A stretch of 32,680 bases of DNA. Source: Clostridia bacterium (GTDB lineage: Bacteria; Bacillota_A; Clostridia; Oscillospirales; CAG-272). The notes under the pieces are model-generated. The model worked only from the letters and a program-made list of their open reading frames with translations. It had not been told where the DNA came from and searched no databases. A program made the position numbers and the translations under genes. Shown here piece by piece: positions 16,578-24,927 of the stretch (position 1 is its first letter; every line of letters begins with the position of its first letter). The stretch is from positions 1 through 32,680 of the forward strand of contig JAFTDQ010000056.1 of NCBI GenBank assembly GCA_017454075.1, written 5' to 3'.

Positions 16578-18223
16578 AAGAGAATTCCCCTTTCGGAGTC
16601 GTATTTTATCGTTTCGCTCCTGCCGCGAATTTCGTAACTCACGGTAATGATATCGCTGCGCCGGGAATAACCGGTCACGCGCGCGTTCTCAAAAAGATCG
16701 AGCGCCGCGGAGAGCTCCGCCCTTTTGCGTTCGTCGTATTCCGCGATATTGTCTGACGTCATCATCACGCTTCCGAAGAGAGCGTTGAGCGTGATCAGCG
16801 CCTTTTTCTGCCCGTCCTTAAGACTGATATTGTCGTCACGGAGAAGGAACACGTCGGGATCGCATCCGAAATACGCGCCGTCCATGAACGAACGGAATAC
16901 GGTATTCTGAAGAGTCACCTTTGTTGAGATACGCTCGCGGTGCATGAACTTCATGTACCACACGTCGTCGAAAACGAGCGAAACGTCGGGACCTACCCTT
17001 ACGTAATCGAACTTTCCGGCCGCGTTTGAGAGCGTGGCGCCGCATCCGAGGATCGTTTTTCCTTCAAGAACGTCGCTCAGGAATGAATACGCCGAGTCGG
17101 CGACGGCGCTCCTCGTTCTCCCCTCGTACGCGGGGAGCGAAGCGCCGTAAAGGAAGTCGAGCTTAAAGAAATCGAATCCCATATCGGCGTAGTGTCTGAG
17201 ACACGAGGCGACGTAGTCCATGGCGTCTTTGTTTTCAAGGTCGAGCGCGTAAAAGCCGCTCCAGTTTGAGCCGCATCTGACGGGCTTTCCGTCGGGACCT
17301 TTCCTGAACCATTCGGGCTTTTCCCTGAAAACGCGGCTTTTTTCCTCGGCGACGAAAGGAGCGAGCCAGATTCCCGCGCTGAACCCTTTTTCTTTGATCG
17401 CCGATACAACAGGCCGCAGGCCGTTCGGGAACTTTTTCCTGTCTACGTCCAGCCAGTCGCCGACGTACGTCTCGTATCCGTCGTCGATCTGAAACAGGTC
17501 GAAACGGTCGTCGAGCGCGCCGAGGTCACGGAGGATGATCTCTTCGTTGATATTCTGATAATAATTGTACCACGAAGTGTATCCGAAGATCTTTTTCGAC
17601 GTTTTCGGCTTGAAATACTTTCTGAAAATGGTCAGCCCGTCCTCAAACGTGCCGGAATAAACGTAGTCGGCTATGACGAATTCCTCGCCTTCACCGAGCG
17701 ACACGCCGTTTACGTCGCTGAGGAACGAGACGGTTCCGTCGCGGCGGACGATCTCGAAGATCAGATAGGCGTTCTTTGAGTTCAGACTTGCGACGAACCC
17801 CCCCGAGCCGCCGCGTACGTAGAAAACGTCGTACCCGTGGAGAACGCGCTTGTTGTATTCGTAAAACGTCGCGTCCCCGTAACGGTCGAACGAAAAGTTC
17901 CTGACAAGGATGCCGGGAAGGCGGTTTACGTCGCGCTCGCGTGCGTCGCCGTAGAACTCGCGCGTGTCGGTCCAGGACTGATATCCGTTTACGAAATACA
18001 GATCTCCCTGAGGGTCGGGATCGGCGGGAGCGAGCTTTGTGAAAAAGTCGTGCCCGGTTTCGGAATACGCTCTCAGCCTGACCGGAGCGACCGCCTTCGC
18101 AGTGACGCGGCGCCGCTCACCGTCGTCCGTGACTGTCAGGATGAGCTCTCCGCCATCCGACGGGGCGGTGAGGACGCGTTCCCCGCCGACGGTCTCATAA
18201 GTCAGTCTGAAATTACAGTTCAT
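16574..18223 (-). CDS. Alpha-galactosidase-like glycoside hydrolase, GH36
   Basis: The 549-residue protein is cytoplasmic (no signal peptide). It has an N-terminal beta-sandwich region followed by the GH36 barrel: FQIDDGYE (245-251), GIWLAPF (284-290), the nucleophile Asp356 in FFKLDFLYGA and the probable acid/base Asp413 in VGPDVS. This is the melibiase layout, hydrolysing alpha-galactosides such as raffinose-family sugars taken up by the adjacent GPH transporter; specificity is inferred and other alpha-linked sugars are possible. The ATG overlaps the transporter's stop by 1 base (TAATG). Length is shorter than the 700-residue GH36 forms but normal for this subgroup. Confidence 0.9.
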   Translation of the reverse strand: MNCNFRLTYETVGGERVLTAPSDGGELILTVTDDGERRRVTAKAVAPVRLRAYSETGHDFFTKLAPADPDPQGDLYFVNGYQSWTDTREFYGDARERDVNRLPGILVRNFSFDRYGDATFYEYNKRVLHGYDVFYVRGGSGGFVASLNSKNAYLIFEIVRRDGTVSFLSDVNGVSLGEGEEFVIADYVYSGTFEDGLTIFRKYFKPKTSKKIFGYTSWYNYYQNINEEIILRDLGALDDRFDLFQIDDGYETYVGDWLDVDRKKFPNGLRPVVSAIKEKGFSAGIWLAPFVAEEKSRVFREKPEWFRKGPDGKPVRCGSNWSGFYALDLENKDAMDYVASCLRHYADMGFDFFKLDFLYGASLPAYEGRTRSAVADSAYSFLSDVLEGKTILGCGATLSNAAGKFDYVRVGPDVSLVFDDVWYMKFMHRERISTKVTLQNTVFRSFMDGAYFGCDPDVFLLRDDNISLKDGQKKALITLNALFGSVMMTSDNIAEYDERKRAELSAALDLFENARVTGYSRRSDIITVSYEIRGRSETIKYDSERGILL

Positions 18224-19629
18224 TATTTTTCTTCGGGCTTGTTTCCGCCGATAGTCTTCATAACGCCTTTCTCGTTGTAAAGCGCGAGGATAACGGCGCC
18301 GAGAACGCAGAATGCGACGGCGACGAAGGCGACTATCTTAAGCCCGAGCGCAGACGCGGTTATTTCGTTCGACAGGGCGTTCTGCGCCGTGCCGATTATC
18401 GCGAGGGACGTGAATACGAGCATGGCGATCGACTGACCCCATTTCATCGCAAAAGTGCGCGCGGCAAAGAACATGCCCTCGCGGTTTTCGCCCGTCACTT
18501 TGCCGTCCGCTTCCGCGACGTCGGCGACGATCGACTGGGGGATTATTCCGAGCAGAGCCATCGGGAAGGCGGCTATCACGCAGATAAGAACGCCGAAAAC
18601 GATTCCCGGCAGAGGGATTATTCCTATCATCGCCGTGACGAGATAGGCGAGTGCAAGGCCGAGGAAGCCGATTATCGTGAGCTTTTTCTTGCCGAACTTT
18701 CTGACAAGTCCGGACACAAAGGGATAGAATACGGCTGAGAGTACGGTCATTCCGCCCATGAATATCATCGTGTAGCTTTCGTCAAGAGCCATCGAGACCT
18801 TCACGAAGAAGGGAAGCCCCGTCTGGAAAAGCGTCAGACCTATCCAGTACATTATGTCCGATCCGACGAAAACGCGGAAATCTCTGTTTTTGAAGGTTGC
18901 CGCGAGAGACCGGAACATATTGGAATTCGACGGCTTCGTATCAACGAATTCCTTTTCTTTCAGAAGGAAGGTCGGGAGGAGCATGCATACGCACGAAATA
19001 ACCGCGAGCACTATGAAGCATGCGCGATAGCTCCATCCGAAGCCGAGCGCATCACGGAGCATACCCGAGAAAATGAACGGGGTATAAGCGAGCAGCGTGC
19101 CGGCGAAGAAGGTGAGCGAGATCGCCGTCGAGATGAACATGCGGTCGTCCTGGGTCTTTCCGAACTCGGAGATGAGCGCGTTGTACGGCGTGCAGTACAT
19201 CGTCATGAAGAGATAGAACAGGACGATGAAAACGGAGATCCACGCGACGTTCCAGCCGCTTATCGCCTCGACCGGCGCGCAGAAGAGGAGGACCGTAACG
19301 ACAGAGAGCGGGATCGCCGCGTACTGCATGAACGGGATACGGCGGCCGCGTTTGTTTTTGCTTCTGTCGCTGAGACTTGCGATCAGCGGGTCGGTCACGG
19401 CGTCGAAAATACGGCTTATCGCAGTTATCAGGCCGAGTATGGTGAGAAAACCGAGTATGATGAGCCCCGGTTTTATATACTGCGCGGCACCCGATTCGAT
19501 ATCTCCCTGCGTGGGAAGATAGAACGTGACGAACCATGCGTTGATGATCCCGCTGAGCGTAGACCATCCGAGCTGGCCTATCGCAAATATGATCATCTGC
19601 TTTTTGGTCAATCTTTTCATTGTGTTCAT
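18223..19629 (-). CDS. GPH-family sugar:cation symporter (MelB-like)
   Basis: A 468-residue multi-pass membrane protein with about twelve hydrophobic segments. The diagnostic glycoside-pentoside-hexuronide signature is visible in the first cytoplasmic loop, RIFDAVTDPLIASLSDRS, followed by KNKRGRRIPFMQ. It should import a galactoside or other glycoside with Na+ or H+. A second ATG three codons in (19620) is an equally possible start. The only good Shine-Dalgarno (GGAGG, minus strand) is 27 bases upstream, separated from the start by a perfect 9-bp inverted repeat. It is the first gene of the operon and has its own sigma-A promoter. Confidence 0.92.
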   Translation of the reverse strand: MNTMKRLTKKQMIIFAIGQLGWSTLSGIINAWFVTFYLPTQGDIESGAAQYIKPGLIILGFLTILGLITAISRIFDAVTDPLIASLSDRSKNKRGRRIPFMQYAAIPLSVVTVLLFCAPVEAISGWNVAWISVFIVLFYLFMTMYCTPYNALISEFGKTQDDRMFISTAISLTFFAGTLLAYTPFIFSGMLRDALGFGWSYRACFIVLAVISCVCMLLPTFLLKEKEFVDTKPSNSNMFRSLAATFKNRDFRVFVGSDIMYWIGLTLFQTGLPFFVKVSMALDESYTMIFMGGMTVLSAVFYPFVSGLVRKFGKKKLTIIGFLGLALAYLVTAMIGIIPLPGIVFGVLICVIAAFPMALLGIIPQSIVADVAEADGKVTGENREGMFFAARTFAMKWGQSIAMLVFTSLAIIGTAQNALSNEITASALGLKIVAFVAVAFCVLGAVILALYNEKGVMKTIGGNKPEEK

Positions 19630-19656
19630 GAAATATCACGTCTGATATGATATTTC
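19630..19656 (-). promoter_or_regulatory. Perfect inverted repeat before the GPH transporter start
   Basis: GAAATATCA (19630-19638) and TGATATTTC (19648-19656) are perfect complements around a 9-base spacer, filling exactly the gap between the GGAGG ribosome site and the ATG. It is either a repressor operator or an RNA hairpin that controls translation. Substrate-dependent control of the operon is a reasonable inference. Confidence 0.6.
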
Positions 19657-19708
19657 CCTCCGTCAGATTTTTGCCGCCTCAGACCGGCGGATTCATTCGG
19701 TGTATACA

Positions 19709-19737
19709 ATTATATCATACTTCCGGAACAAAATCAA
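19709..19737 (-). promoter_or_regulatory. Promoter of the GPH-GH36 operon
   Basis: On the minus strand: TTGATT (plus 19732-19737), a 17-bp spacer and a perfect TATAAT (plus 19709-19714). The predicted transcript has a leader of roughly 70 bases. The leader contains the perfect inverted repeat at 19630-19656. Confidence 0.7.
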
Positions 19738-19739
19738 TC

Positions 19740-19904
19740 ATGAAATGAAAAAAAGCAGAATGATCTTTTACATTTTCCGCCCCTGTGGCTCGCTCAGAAG
19801 CAAGTCCGAAAGTCGGTATTGCGATCTCGGTCACACACTTAGTCGCATAATGAGACTTGTTTAATTGATTATATGACTATCAGACGTTTTCTATCGGCTG
19901 CCCC
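19740..19904. other. Gene-free part of the divergent intergenic region
   Basis: This is the stretch between the promoter of the minus-strand galactoside operon and that of the plus-strand protease. It is AT-rich in parts; I see no ORF, repeat, RNA gene or clear hairpin in it. Together with the flanking promoters the gene-free gap is about 373 bases (19630-20002). Confidence 0.5.
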
Positions 19905-19933
19905 TTGACAATCATGCCAAAACCTATTATAAT
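19905..19933 (+). promoter_or_regulatory. Consensus promoter of the secreted protease gene
   Basis: Perfect TTGACA (19905-19910), 17-bp spacer, perfect TATAAT (19928-19933). The expected start of transcription near 19940 gives a leader of about 60 bases to the ATG at 20003. Confidence 0.88.
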
Positions 19934-20002
19934 TCAAAAAAGAGGAGCAATAAATTAAAAACTTTTCGGGCAAAAACTTCAAAATGAGAAAGGGGAACAA
20001 GA

Positions 20003-21514
20003 ATGAAAAGAAAGAAGATCGCGGTCATCGTTTCGCTGCTTCTTGCCGTTACGATGATCGTAGCGCTCGCCGCGCTTCAGGCCGGCGCCGAAACGGGACA
20101 AGGTGACGGGTCAAAAGGTCTTGTGACTAACATCGACATAAGTCACGAGAATATCTCGATCAGCCGCGGCGAGGCGTTCCGCCTCGTAGCCAGTGCCAGT
20201 GTCAGCGGAACGATTTCATGGACGTCGTCGGATACGTCCGTTGCAACGGTAACAGATTACGGGCTTGTCGTGGGGATCTCTTCCGGAACGGCTTACATTA
20301 CCGTCATGGTCGACAGCATAAGCCCGGGTATTAACGCGGCGCAATGTCAGGTGACCGTTGGCTCCTCCGGAATAGTTTCAAACGGAACTTATTTCATTCG
20401 CAACGTTAACGCCGACAAATATGTTGACGTCGAGGGACCGAGCACTTCAAACGGCGCATATATGCAGCTTTGGGAGCTGACTACCGCTAACCAGCGCAGA
20501 TGGATGTTCACGCTCGGGACGGACGGATATTACAGAATTAAAAGCGTCTATTCTTCCAAGTACATGAGAGTTACGGGCAGTTCAGCGACCGCAGGGGCGA
20601 CGATAACGCAGAACAGCGCAATAGTAAGCGGCTCGAAATGGGCGCTCATGAGGACAACGGCCGGCAACTATGCTTTTGTTCCCGCTTCCTCGACAAGTTC
20701 GCTTGTGGTTCTCAACGCGCCGGGTACGACAAACGGCTATAATCTGAACACGGCAACTTATACCAAAAATACAGATTATAAGGATGAGTGGAGGCTGTTT
20801 GATTTAAGAAATTTTACAGTTAACAACTATTACGATACTGCATTCTACCTGAGAAACGAATCATCGATTTCAGTTATAACAGATTCTCAACAAGTTGTAG
20901 TGAACAAGTTTATGAGATTATTCTTCTTGAATGTTTCGATGCAAAATTCACTATACGCTTCAAAAGGAGATGTTTGCAAAACATCATCATATGGAAGTGT
21001 CATTTTATCAAATATCGAGAATATGTGCCTTCATGCAACGGATTGCCTAACATCGACTCAGTATAGAATAAAGTTGATCGCAGATAAGGGGAGTGGAAGT
21101 GATACAATCTCAAATGTCGTGTGGACGGGGCACAGATTAACTGGTAACGCTCGATCCAACTCATCATCATACGGTCATTCAGTAATCATCACACCTGCAA
21201 TTACTTCGACATACGACGCAACGACCGGAACCTATGTTGAAGCGTCTTACTCGACAAAAGTGATAGAAAATTCATTTACGTTAATGTATGAATTATCTCA
21301 TCAATTGGGAGCGCCTGATCATTATTGCTACGGAGTTGAGCCAGGACACAGTTGTTGCAGTAACACGCATTGTGATGAATGTGTTTATGGGTTTACAAAT
21401 CCAAGAACATGCATGATGTCATACAGAGTTAATGTTTCGACATATGACGAAGCAACATTGTATTGCCCTGATTGCTTAGCAACGATTGGGGCTCACCTTG
21501 CAGACCATCACTGA
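20003..21514 (+). CDS. Secreted Big_2/ricin-lectin/metzincin-like protein, altered zinc site
   Basis: The 503-residue protein has a signal peptide (about 1-29, ending AGA-E). A Big_2 immunoglobulin-like domain spans about 40-119, a ricin-type beta-trefoil about 122-268 (NGTYFIRNVNADKYVDV and WELTTANQRRWMF), and a C-terminal protease-like domain about 270-503. The zinc motif reads YELSHQLGAPDHY (429-441): Glu430, His433, Gly436 and Asp439 fit the HExxHxxGxxD pattern, but residue 429 is Tyr instead of the expected His. CMMSY downstream resembles the metzincin Met-turn. SD AAAGGGG is 7 bases before the ATG. The protease half is markedly more AT-rich than the rest. It is followed by a lipoprotein 19 bases downstream. 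Confidence 0.9.
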   Translation: MKRKKIAVIVSLLLAVTMIVALAALQAGAETGQGDGSKGLVTNIDISHENISISRGEAFRLVASASVSGTISWTSSDTSVATVTDYGLVVGISSGTAYITVMVDSISPGINAAQCQVTVGSSGIVSNGTYFIRNVNADKYVDVEGPSTSNGAYMQLWELTTANQRRWMFTLGTDGYYRIKSVYSSKYMRVTGSSATAGATITQNSAIVSGSKWALMRTTAGNYAFVPASSTSSLVVLNAPGTTNGYNLNTATYTKNTDYKDEWRLFDLRNFTVNNYYDTAFYLRNESSISVITDSQQVVVNKFMRLFFLNVSMQNSLYASKGDVCKTSSYGSVILSNIENMCLHATDCLTSTQYRIKLIADKGSGSDTISNVVWTGHRLTGNARSNSSSYGHSVIITPAITSTYDATTGTYVEASYSTKVIENSFTLMYELSHQLGAPDHYCYGVEPGHSCCSNTHCDECVYGFTNPRTCMMSYRVNVSTYDEATLYCPDCLATIGAHLADHH

Positions 21515-21533
21515 ATCCGACGGAGGTATAAAA

Positions 21534-22232
21534 ATGAAAAAGATGATTGTTATAACTGCAACGATATTTACGGCCATCTTTGTTCTCGCAGCTTGCAAAA
21601 GCGCAGAGAACATCGCCAACTTAACATCAGGGAATCCCGCAGCATCTGATGAGACTCCTGACTCGACGAGCGTTTCATCAAACGATGAAACGGGGATCAA
21701 TGAACCTTATGTTAATGTACCTCACATTCTTGATTTTAAGAACTTCAGCGAACTCAATGATTTTGTTTCGTTGTCTGACAAATCCGACGACGATAAAGGA
21801 GAATATCTGAAAAAAATCGACGAAATGCAGACGGGTATACACGGTATTGACGACCTTGACAGGGCAATAAGCAAACTCTCGTATCCCGTTTATATCAAAA
21901 TTGATTCGGATACCGAAAAAATCGCCGGGATAGAGTATTATCCGGAATATGATTACGTGGATATCACTTATCACGGGGAGGACGAATCGCGCTGGAACGT
22001 AAGAATCATATCGTATATGTATAAACCGGACGCATCGTTCGAGTTTGAGGAAAAATCTTTCAAGATAGAACATCTGAATTTCACGATGATCAAAAGCGAC
22101 CGTGCAGGATACGTCACGTTCGTATGTACCGATGCGGAATATCTGATTGTTATTTCAGCAACAGAAGACATGAGGGACTGGTGCGTCAACAATCTTAGCT
22201 GTTGCGCTTCGATCATAAACTTTGCCGGATAA
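21534..22232 (+). CDS. Small lipoprotein of unknown function
   Basis: A 232-residue lipoprotein with a lipobox FVLAAC (Cys at about residue 21), followed by a Ser/Thr-rich linker to about 60 and an acidic, mixed alpha/beta domain. No catalytic motif or known domain is recognised; two Cys pairs near the end (about 219-227) may form disulphides. GGAGG at 21522-21526 is 7 bases before the ATG; the frame extends further upstream, overlapping the protease gene, without a ribosome site. The gene is probably cotranscribed with the protease, and a partner role for it (inhibitor, chaperone or substrate capture) is speculation. Confidence 0.82.
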   Translation: MKKMIVITATIFTAIFVLAACKSAENIANLTSGNPAASDETPDSTSVSSNDETGINEPYVNVPHILDFKNFSELNDFVSLSDKSDDDKGEYLKKIDEMQTGIHGIDDLDRAISKLSYPVYIKIDSDTEKIAGIEYYPEYDYVDITYHGEDESRWNVRIISYMYKPDASFEFEEKSFKIEHLNFTMIKSDRAGYVTFVCTDAEYLIVISATEDMRDWCVNNLSCCASIINFAG

Positions 22233-22386
22233 CGGCGGCTTCAAGAACCACGGTGAAATGACCGAAAGCGGCTGTAAAGCGATCGATCACATCGAGTACG
22301 TTTCGTTCGTTAAAGGACTCGGTGACCTTGACAAAGCCGCCGGCATCTGCGCCGACGCCTCCGGTTATCACGCGATAATGAAATAA
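22219..22386 (+). pseudogene. Coding remnant, C-terminal fragment
   Basis: An open frame of 55 codons follows the lipoprotein stop in another frame. It reads NGGFKNHGEMTESGCKAIDH..., continuing to GLGDLDKAAGICADASGYHAIMK and a TAA at 22384-22386. It has a GC-rich coding look and no plausible start or ribosome site upstream (TAA at 22216). It looks like the tail of a gene whose front was lost; the parent family was not recognised. Confidence 0.45.
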
Positions 22387-22428
22387 GTCGCCGCCGTGTA
22401 AAGCGGAAACGCTTCGCTGAAGCTGAAA

Positions 22429-22470
22429 AACCCGCCCGGGAAGAACAGCCCGGGCGGGTTGATTATTTTT
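22429..22470. terminator. Bidirectional terminator between the lipoprotein and the esterase operon
   Basis: A 12-bp perfect stem (AACCCGCCCGGG at 22429-22440 with CCCGGGCGGGTT at 22449-22460) with an 8-base loop. The plus side continues GATTATTTTT; the minus side runs into TTTTT. It can end both the plus-strand lipoprotein transcript and the minus-strand esterase operon. Confidence 0.9.
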
Positions 22471-22505
22471 CGGATGTTAAAGCCCGGCACGCGTCCGGAA
22501 TCCCG

Positions 22506-24020
22506 TCATTTCAGGACGGCTGGGTTGCCGTAGTCGAGCAGAGCCTTTTCGATACATTCGCCGAACTTCCGTCCGAGGACGATCATGGAATAGGAATCGA
22601 AATGACCTCTGCCGGACGCCGTCCGTTCAACGTCCCTGCTCCACGAGGCGGTCTCGATGAAGAAATTCTTTGACGATTTCTCGGCATAATTCTTCTTTGC
22701 GGCGTTCATGTCGATCTGCGGGAGACCCATGTTCTGCCAGAACGTCATGATCCCGCCGTCGGCAACGGACATGCCGTTCTTCGGCATATATTCGGCGAAT
22801 GCGGTGCGGAACTTGTTAAGCAAGGTATCGAAAAGATAAATATAAGAGGCGTTTTTCTCCTGCGCGTCCGATTCTCCCTGCATCCAGCAGAAGGAGATGA
22901 TCTCGGGCTTGAGGCCGCCGGACTTCATATCCCCGAGGACTCCGCCGACGAAGCCGATCATATTGTCAAAGAGGTCGCCGCTTCGGTTCGGATTCCAGCG
23001 CCAGCTGAGGCTGGTGCCGCTGGTCGCGCATTTTATTATGTAAAAAGTTTCGTCAGGGTATTTTTCGGTCAGATATTCCGCGATCCCGACCTCTGCGCCG
23101 AACGGCTCTCCCCATGAATCGTTATAGTAGAACGGATCCGGGATCTTTGCCCCCATTCCGATCTTCACGGGCTCGAACCCGGAATTCCCGCAGGTGCCCT
23201 GGTTCGCGTCGAGCGGATTGTTGCTGTATCTTATGAGAACGTTCGGGTATCCCGCGTAGGCCCTTTCGCGGCGCTCGGCGGAGAATACGTCAAAATAATC
23301 CTTGTCGAGAAAGCCGCTGTATGAATATCCGACGGCGTTCGACTGTCCCGATATGACGATGACCTTGGCGACGTTTTCCGGTATTTCAAGTTTTTCGAGC
23401 ATGGGTATATCCTCCGTGACGGTGAAGCCGCAGACGGCGCAGCTTCTTTCCTTCGTTCCTTTTGACTCGGTGGTGGCGGCTTTCGTGACCGTCCACTCGC
23501 CGAAGGTGTGCTTCTGTTTGGCGTCTGCCTCTCCGCAACCGGTACAAACGTGCCAGTGATCCGTTTTGTCGGCGGTCAGCGTCTCGCTCCAGACGTGGAC
23601 GTGCTCGAGTTTTTCGATCGTCGAGGTCTCGCGGTAGTGACATATCGTGCAGACACGCTCACTGAGCCCCTCGGACTCCTCTGTGGGCTCGGATATGGTT
23701 ATCCATTCGCCGAACTCGTGCGGCGTTTTTTCGGTGGCCTCGCCGCAGTCGGAGCATACGCTATAGTGTCCTTCCTCGTCGAAGTACAGGTCGGAGCCGT
23801 AACTGTGGACGTGCTCCGTGACCGTTTCGGTCGCGACGGCCTGAGGTTCCTTTTCGGTCACCGGGTCCGTGGAGGTCGGCGAGGACGTGTCTGAAACCGG
23901 CGGGTCGTCCGGCGCCGGTTTGGTTCCGGTCCCGGCGTCGCCGGGCACGGCGGCCGGCGCGCATGAAGCGAATGACAGCAGGAGCGCCGCTACGATAAAC
24001 AAATACAGAAATTTTCTCAT
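22506..24020 (-). CDS. Cys/His-repeat lipoprotein with SGNH (sialate O-acetylesterase-like) domain
   Basis: The 504-residue protein has a lipobox SFASC with Cys20, a Pro/Thr-rich linker to about 65, then two tandem repeats (about 69-139 and 140-211). Each repeat has HVH, CxxCGEA, HxFGEW and ERxCxxC, a clostridial surface-protein pattern suggestive of metal binding. The rest is an SGNH/carbohydrate-esterase domain with nucleophile Ser227 in SGQSNAVGYS, the CWMQGESDA block and a probable catalytic His473 in GHFDSYS. It should act outside the cell on acetylated glycans; the substrate is not known. AAAGGA is 12 bases before the ATG, 15 bases after the GDPD gene, so they form one operon. Confidence 0.87.
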   Translation of the reverse strand: MRKFLYLFIVAALLLSFASCAPAAVPGDAGTGTKPAPDDPPVSDTSSPTSTDPVTEKEPQAVATETVTEHVHSYGSDLYFDEEGHYSVCSDCGEATEKTPHEFGEWITISEPTEESEGLSERVCTICHYRETSTIEKLEHVHVWSETLTADKTDHWHVCTGCGEADAKQKHTFGEWTVTKAATTESKGTKERSCAVCGFTVTEDIPMLEKLEIPENVAKVIVISGQSNAVGYSYSGFLDKDYFDVFSAERRERAYAGYPNVLIRYSNNPLDANQGTCGNSGFEPVKIGMGAKIPDPFYYNDSWGEPFGAEVGIAEYLTEKYPDETFYIIKCATSGTSLSWRWNPNRSGDLFDNMIGFVGGVLGDMKSGGLKPEIISFCWMQGESDAQEKNASYIYLFDTLLNKFRTAFAEYMPKNGMSVADGGIMTFWQNMGLPQIDMNAAKKNYAEKSSKNFFIETASWSRDVERTASGRGHFDSYSMIVLGRKFGECIEKALLDYGNPAVLK

Positions 24021-24035
24021 TTGCGGTACGGTCCT

Positions 24036-24755
24036 TTATTCGAGGATATCGGTCGTTATGAAATCGACTCCCCAGCGTGCGAGGCGCTCGGCGTCCTCGG
24101 GATTGTCAACCGTCCAGCAGTTGACCTTGAGACCCCTGCTGTGATATTCCGCGATCATTTCTTCGGTGAGGAATGTGTAGGCGATGTCGAGATCGACCTT
24201 CATCTCCGTGAGCTTTTCAAGGAGATTGTCGTAAAGCTGCCCCGCAAGGAACTGCGCCGGCTGATCGGGAAGAATTTCGCGCAGATGGATGAGATTATCC
24301 GGATAGAACGAAATGAAGATCACCTGATCGAGGTAGCCGTATTCCCTGACGGCCTCGCAGACCCCCGCGACGTGCTCCTTTGCCATCGGCATTTTGAGCT
24401 CAAGTATCGCCTTTTTGCCGTATTTTTTGCAGACGGAGATATATTCGCCGAGCTCGGGTATCTTGGCGTCGGAGCGGAACGCGCCGCCGTGCCTGTCGTT
24501 AAGAGTCAGCGATCTCAGTTCGTCGAAGGTGCTCGTTTCGACGTTTATGTTTCTGTTAAAGACGCGCTCCGTCCAGTCGTCGTGAAGGATTACGTATTTT
24601 CCGTCGGATGTAACGTGCACGTCGGTCTCGATCCCGAAATACGAACGGTTTCCGGCGGCTATAAAAGCGGCGACGGTGTTCTCGGGCTCGATGCCGGAGA
24701 GCCCCCTGTGCGCGATCATTCTGACGTTTCCTCTGTTTATCTTTTTTGTGTCCAT
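24036..24755 (-). CDS. Glycerophosphodiester phosphodiesterase (GDPD)
   Basis: A 239-residue GDPD, which hydrolyses glycerophosphodiesters to glycerol-3-phosphate and an alcohol. Catalytic and metal residues are in place: His16-Arg17 in IAHRG, EPENT (23-27), Glu43 and Asp45 in GIETDV, and His58 in ILHDD. ELKMP lies further down as the usual second metal segment. There is no signal peptide, so the enzyme is cytoplasmic. GAGAGG lies 6 bases before the ATG and a perfect consensus promoter lies upstream. It is the first gene of a two-gene operon with the SGNH lipoprotein; a shared metabolic role is not obvious. Confidence 0.94.
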   Translation of the reverse strand: MDTKKINRGNVRMIAHRGLSGIEPENTVAAFIAAGNRSYFGIETDVHVTSDGKYVILHDDWTERVFNRNINVETSTFDELRSLTLNDRHGGAFRSDAKIPELGEYISVCKKYGKKAILELKMPMAKEHVAGVCEAVREYGYLDQVIFISFYPDNLIHLREILPDQPAQFLAGQLYDNLLEKLTEMKVDLDIAYTFLTEEMIAEYHSRGLKVNCWTVDNPEDAERLARWGVDFITTDILE

Positions 24756-24785
24756 ATCTACCTCTCAAAGGGCTGATTCGGCAAC

Positions 24786-24814
24786 ATTATATCACTCTCG
24801 GGGTGCGGTGTCAA
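24786..24814 (-). promoter_or_regulatory. Consensus promoter of the GDPD-esterase operon
   Basis: On the minus strand: perfect TTGACA (plus 24809-24814), 17-bp spacer, perfect TATAAT (plus 24786-24791), about 30 bases before the GDPD ATG. Strong constitutive expression is expected. Confidence 0.88.
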
Positions 24815-24859
24815 GTGACGGGAAGGACAAATAATTTATCATTTCCCCCGGCCGACGGA

Positions 24860-24888
24860 TTGACAAAAGCGCCCGGAAGTGGTATCAT
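24860..24888 (+). promoter_or_regulatory. Promoter of gpmA-prmC
   Basis: TTGACA (24860-24865), 17-bp spacer and TATCAT (24883-24888). The transcription start would lie near 24895, about 33 bases before the gpmA ATG. It diverges from the GDPD promoter, 45 bases away. Confidence 0.75.
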
Positions 24889-24927
24889 TATCAGGTTAAA
24901 AAACAAATCAGCAAAGGACGGAATCAC

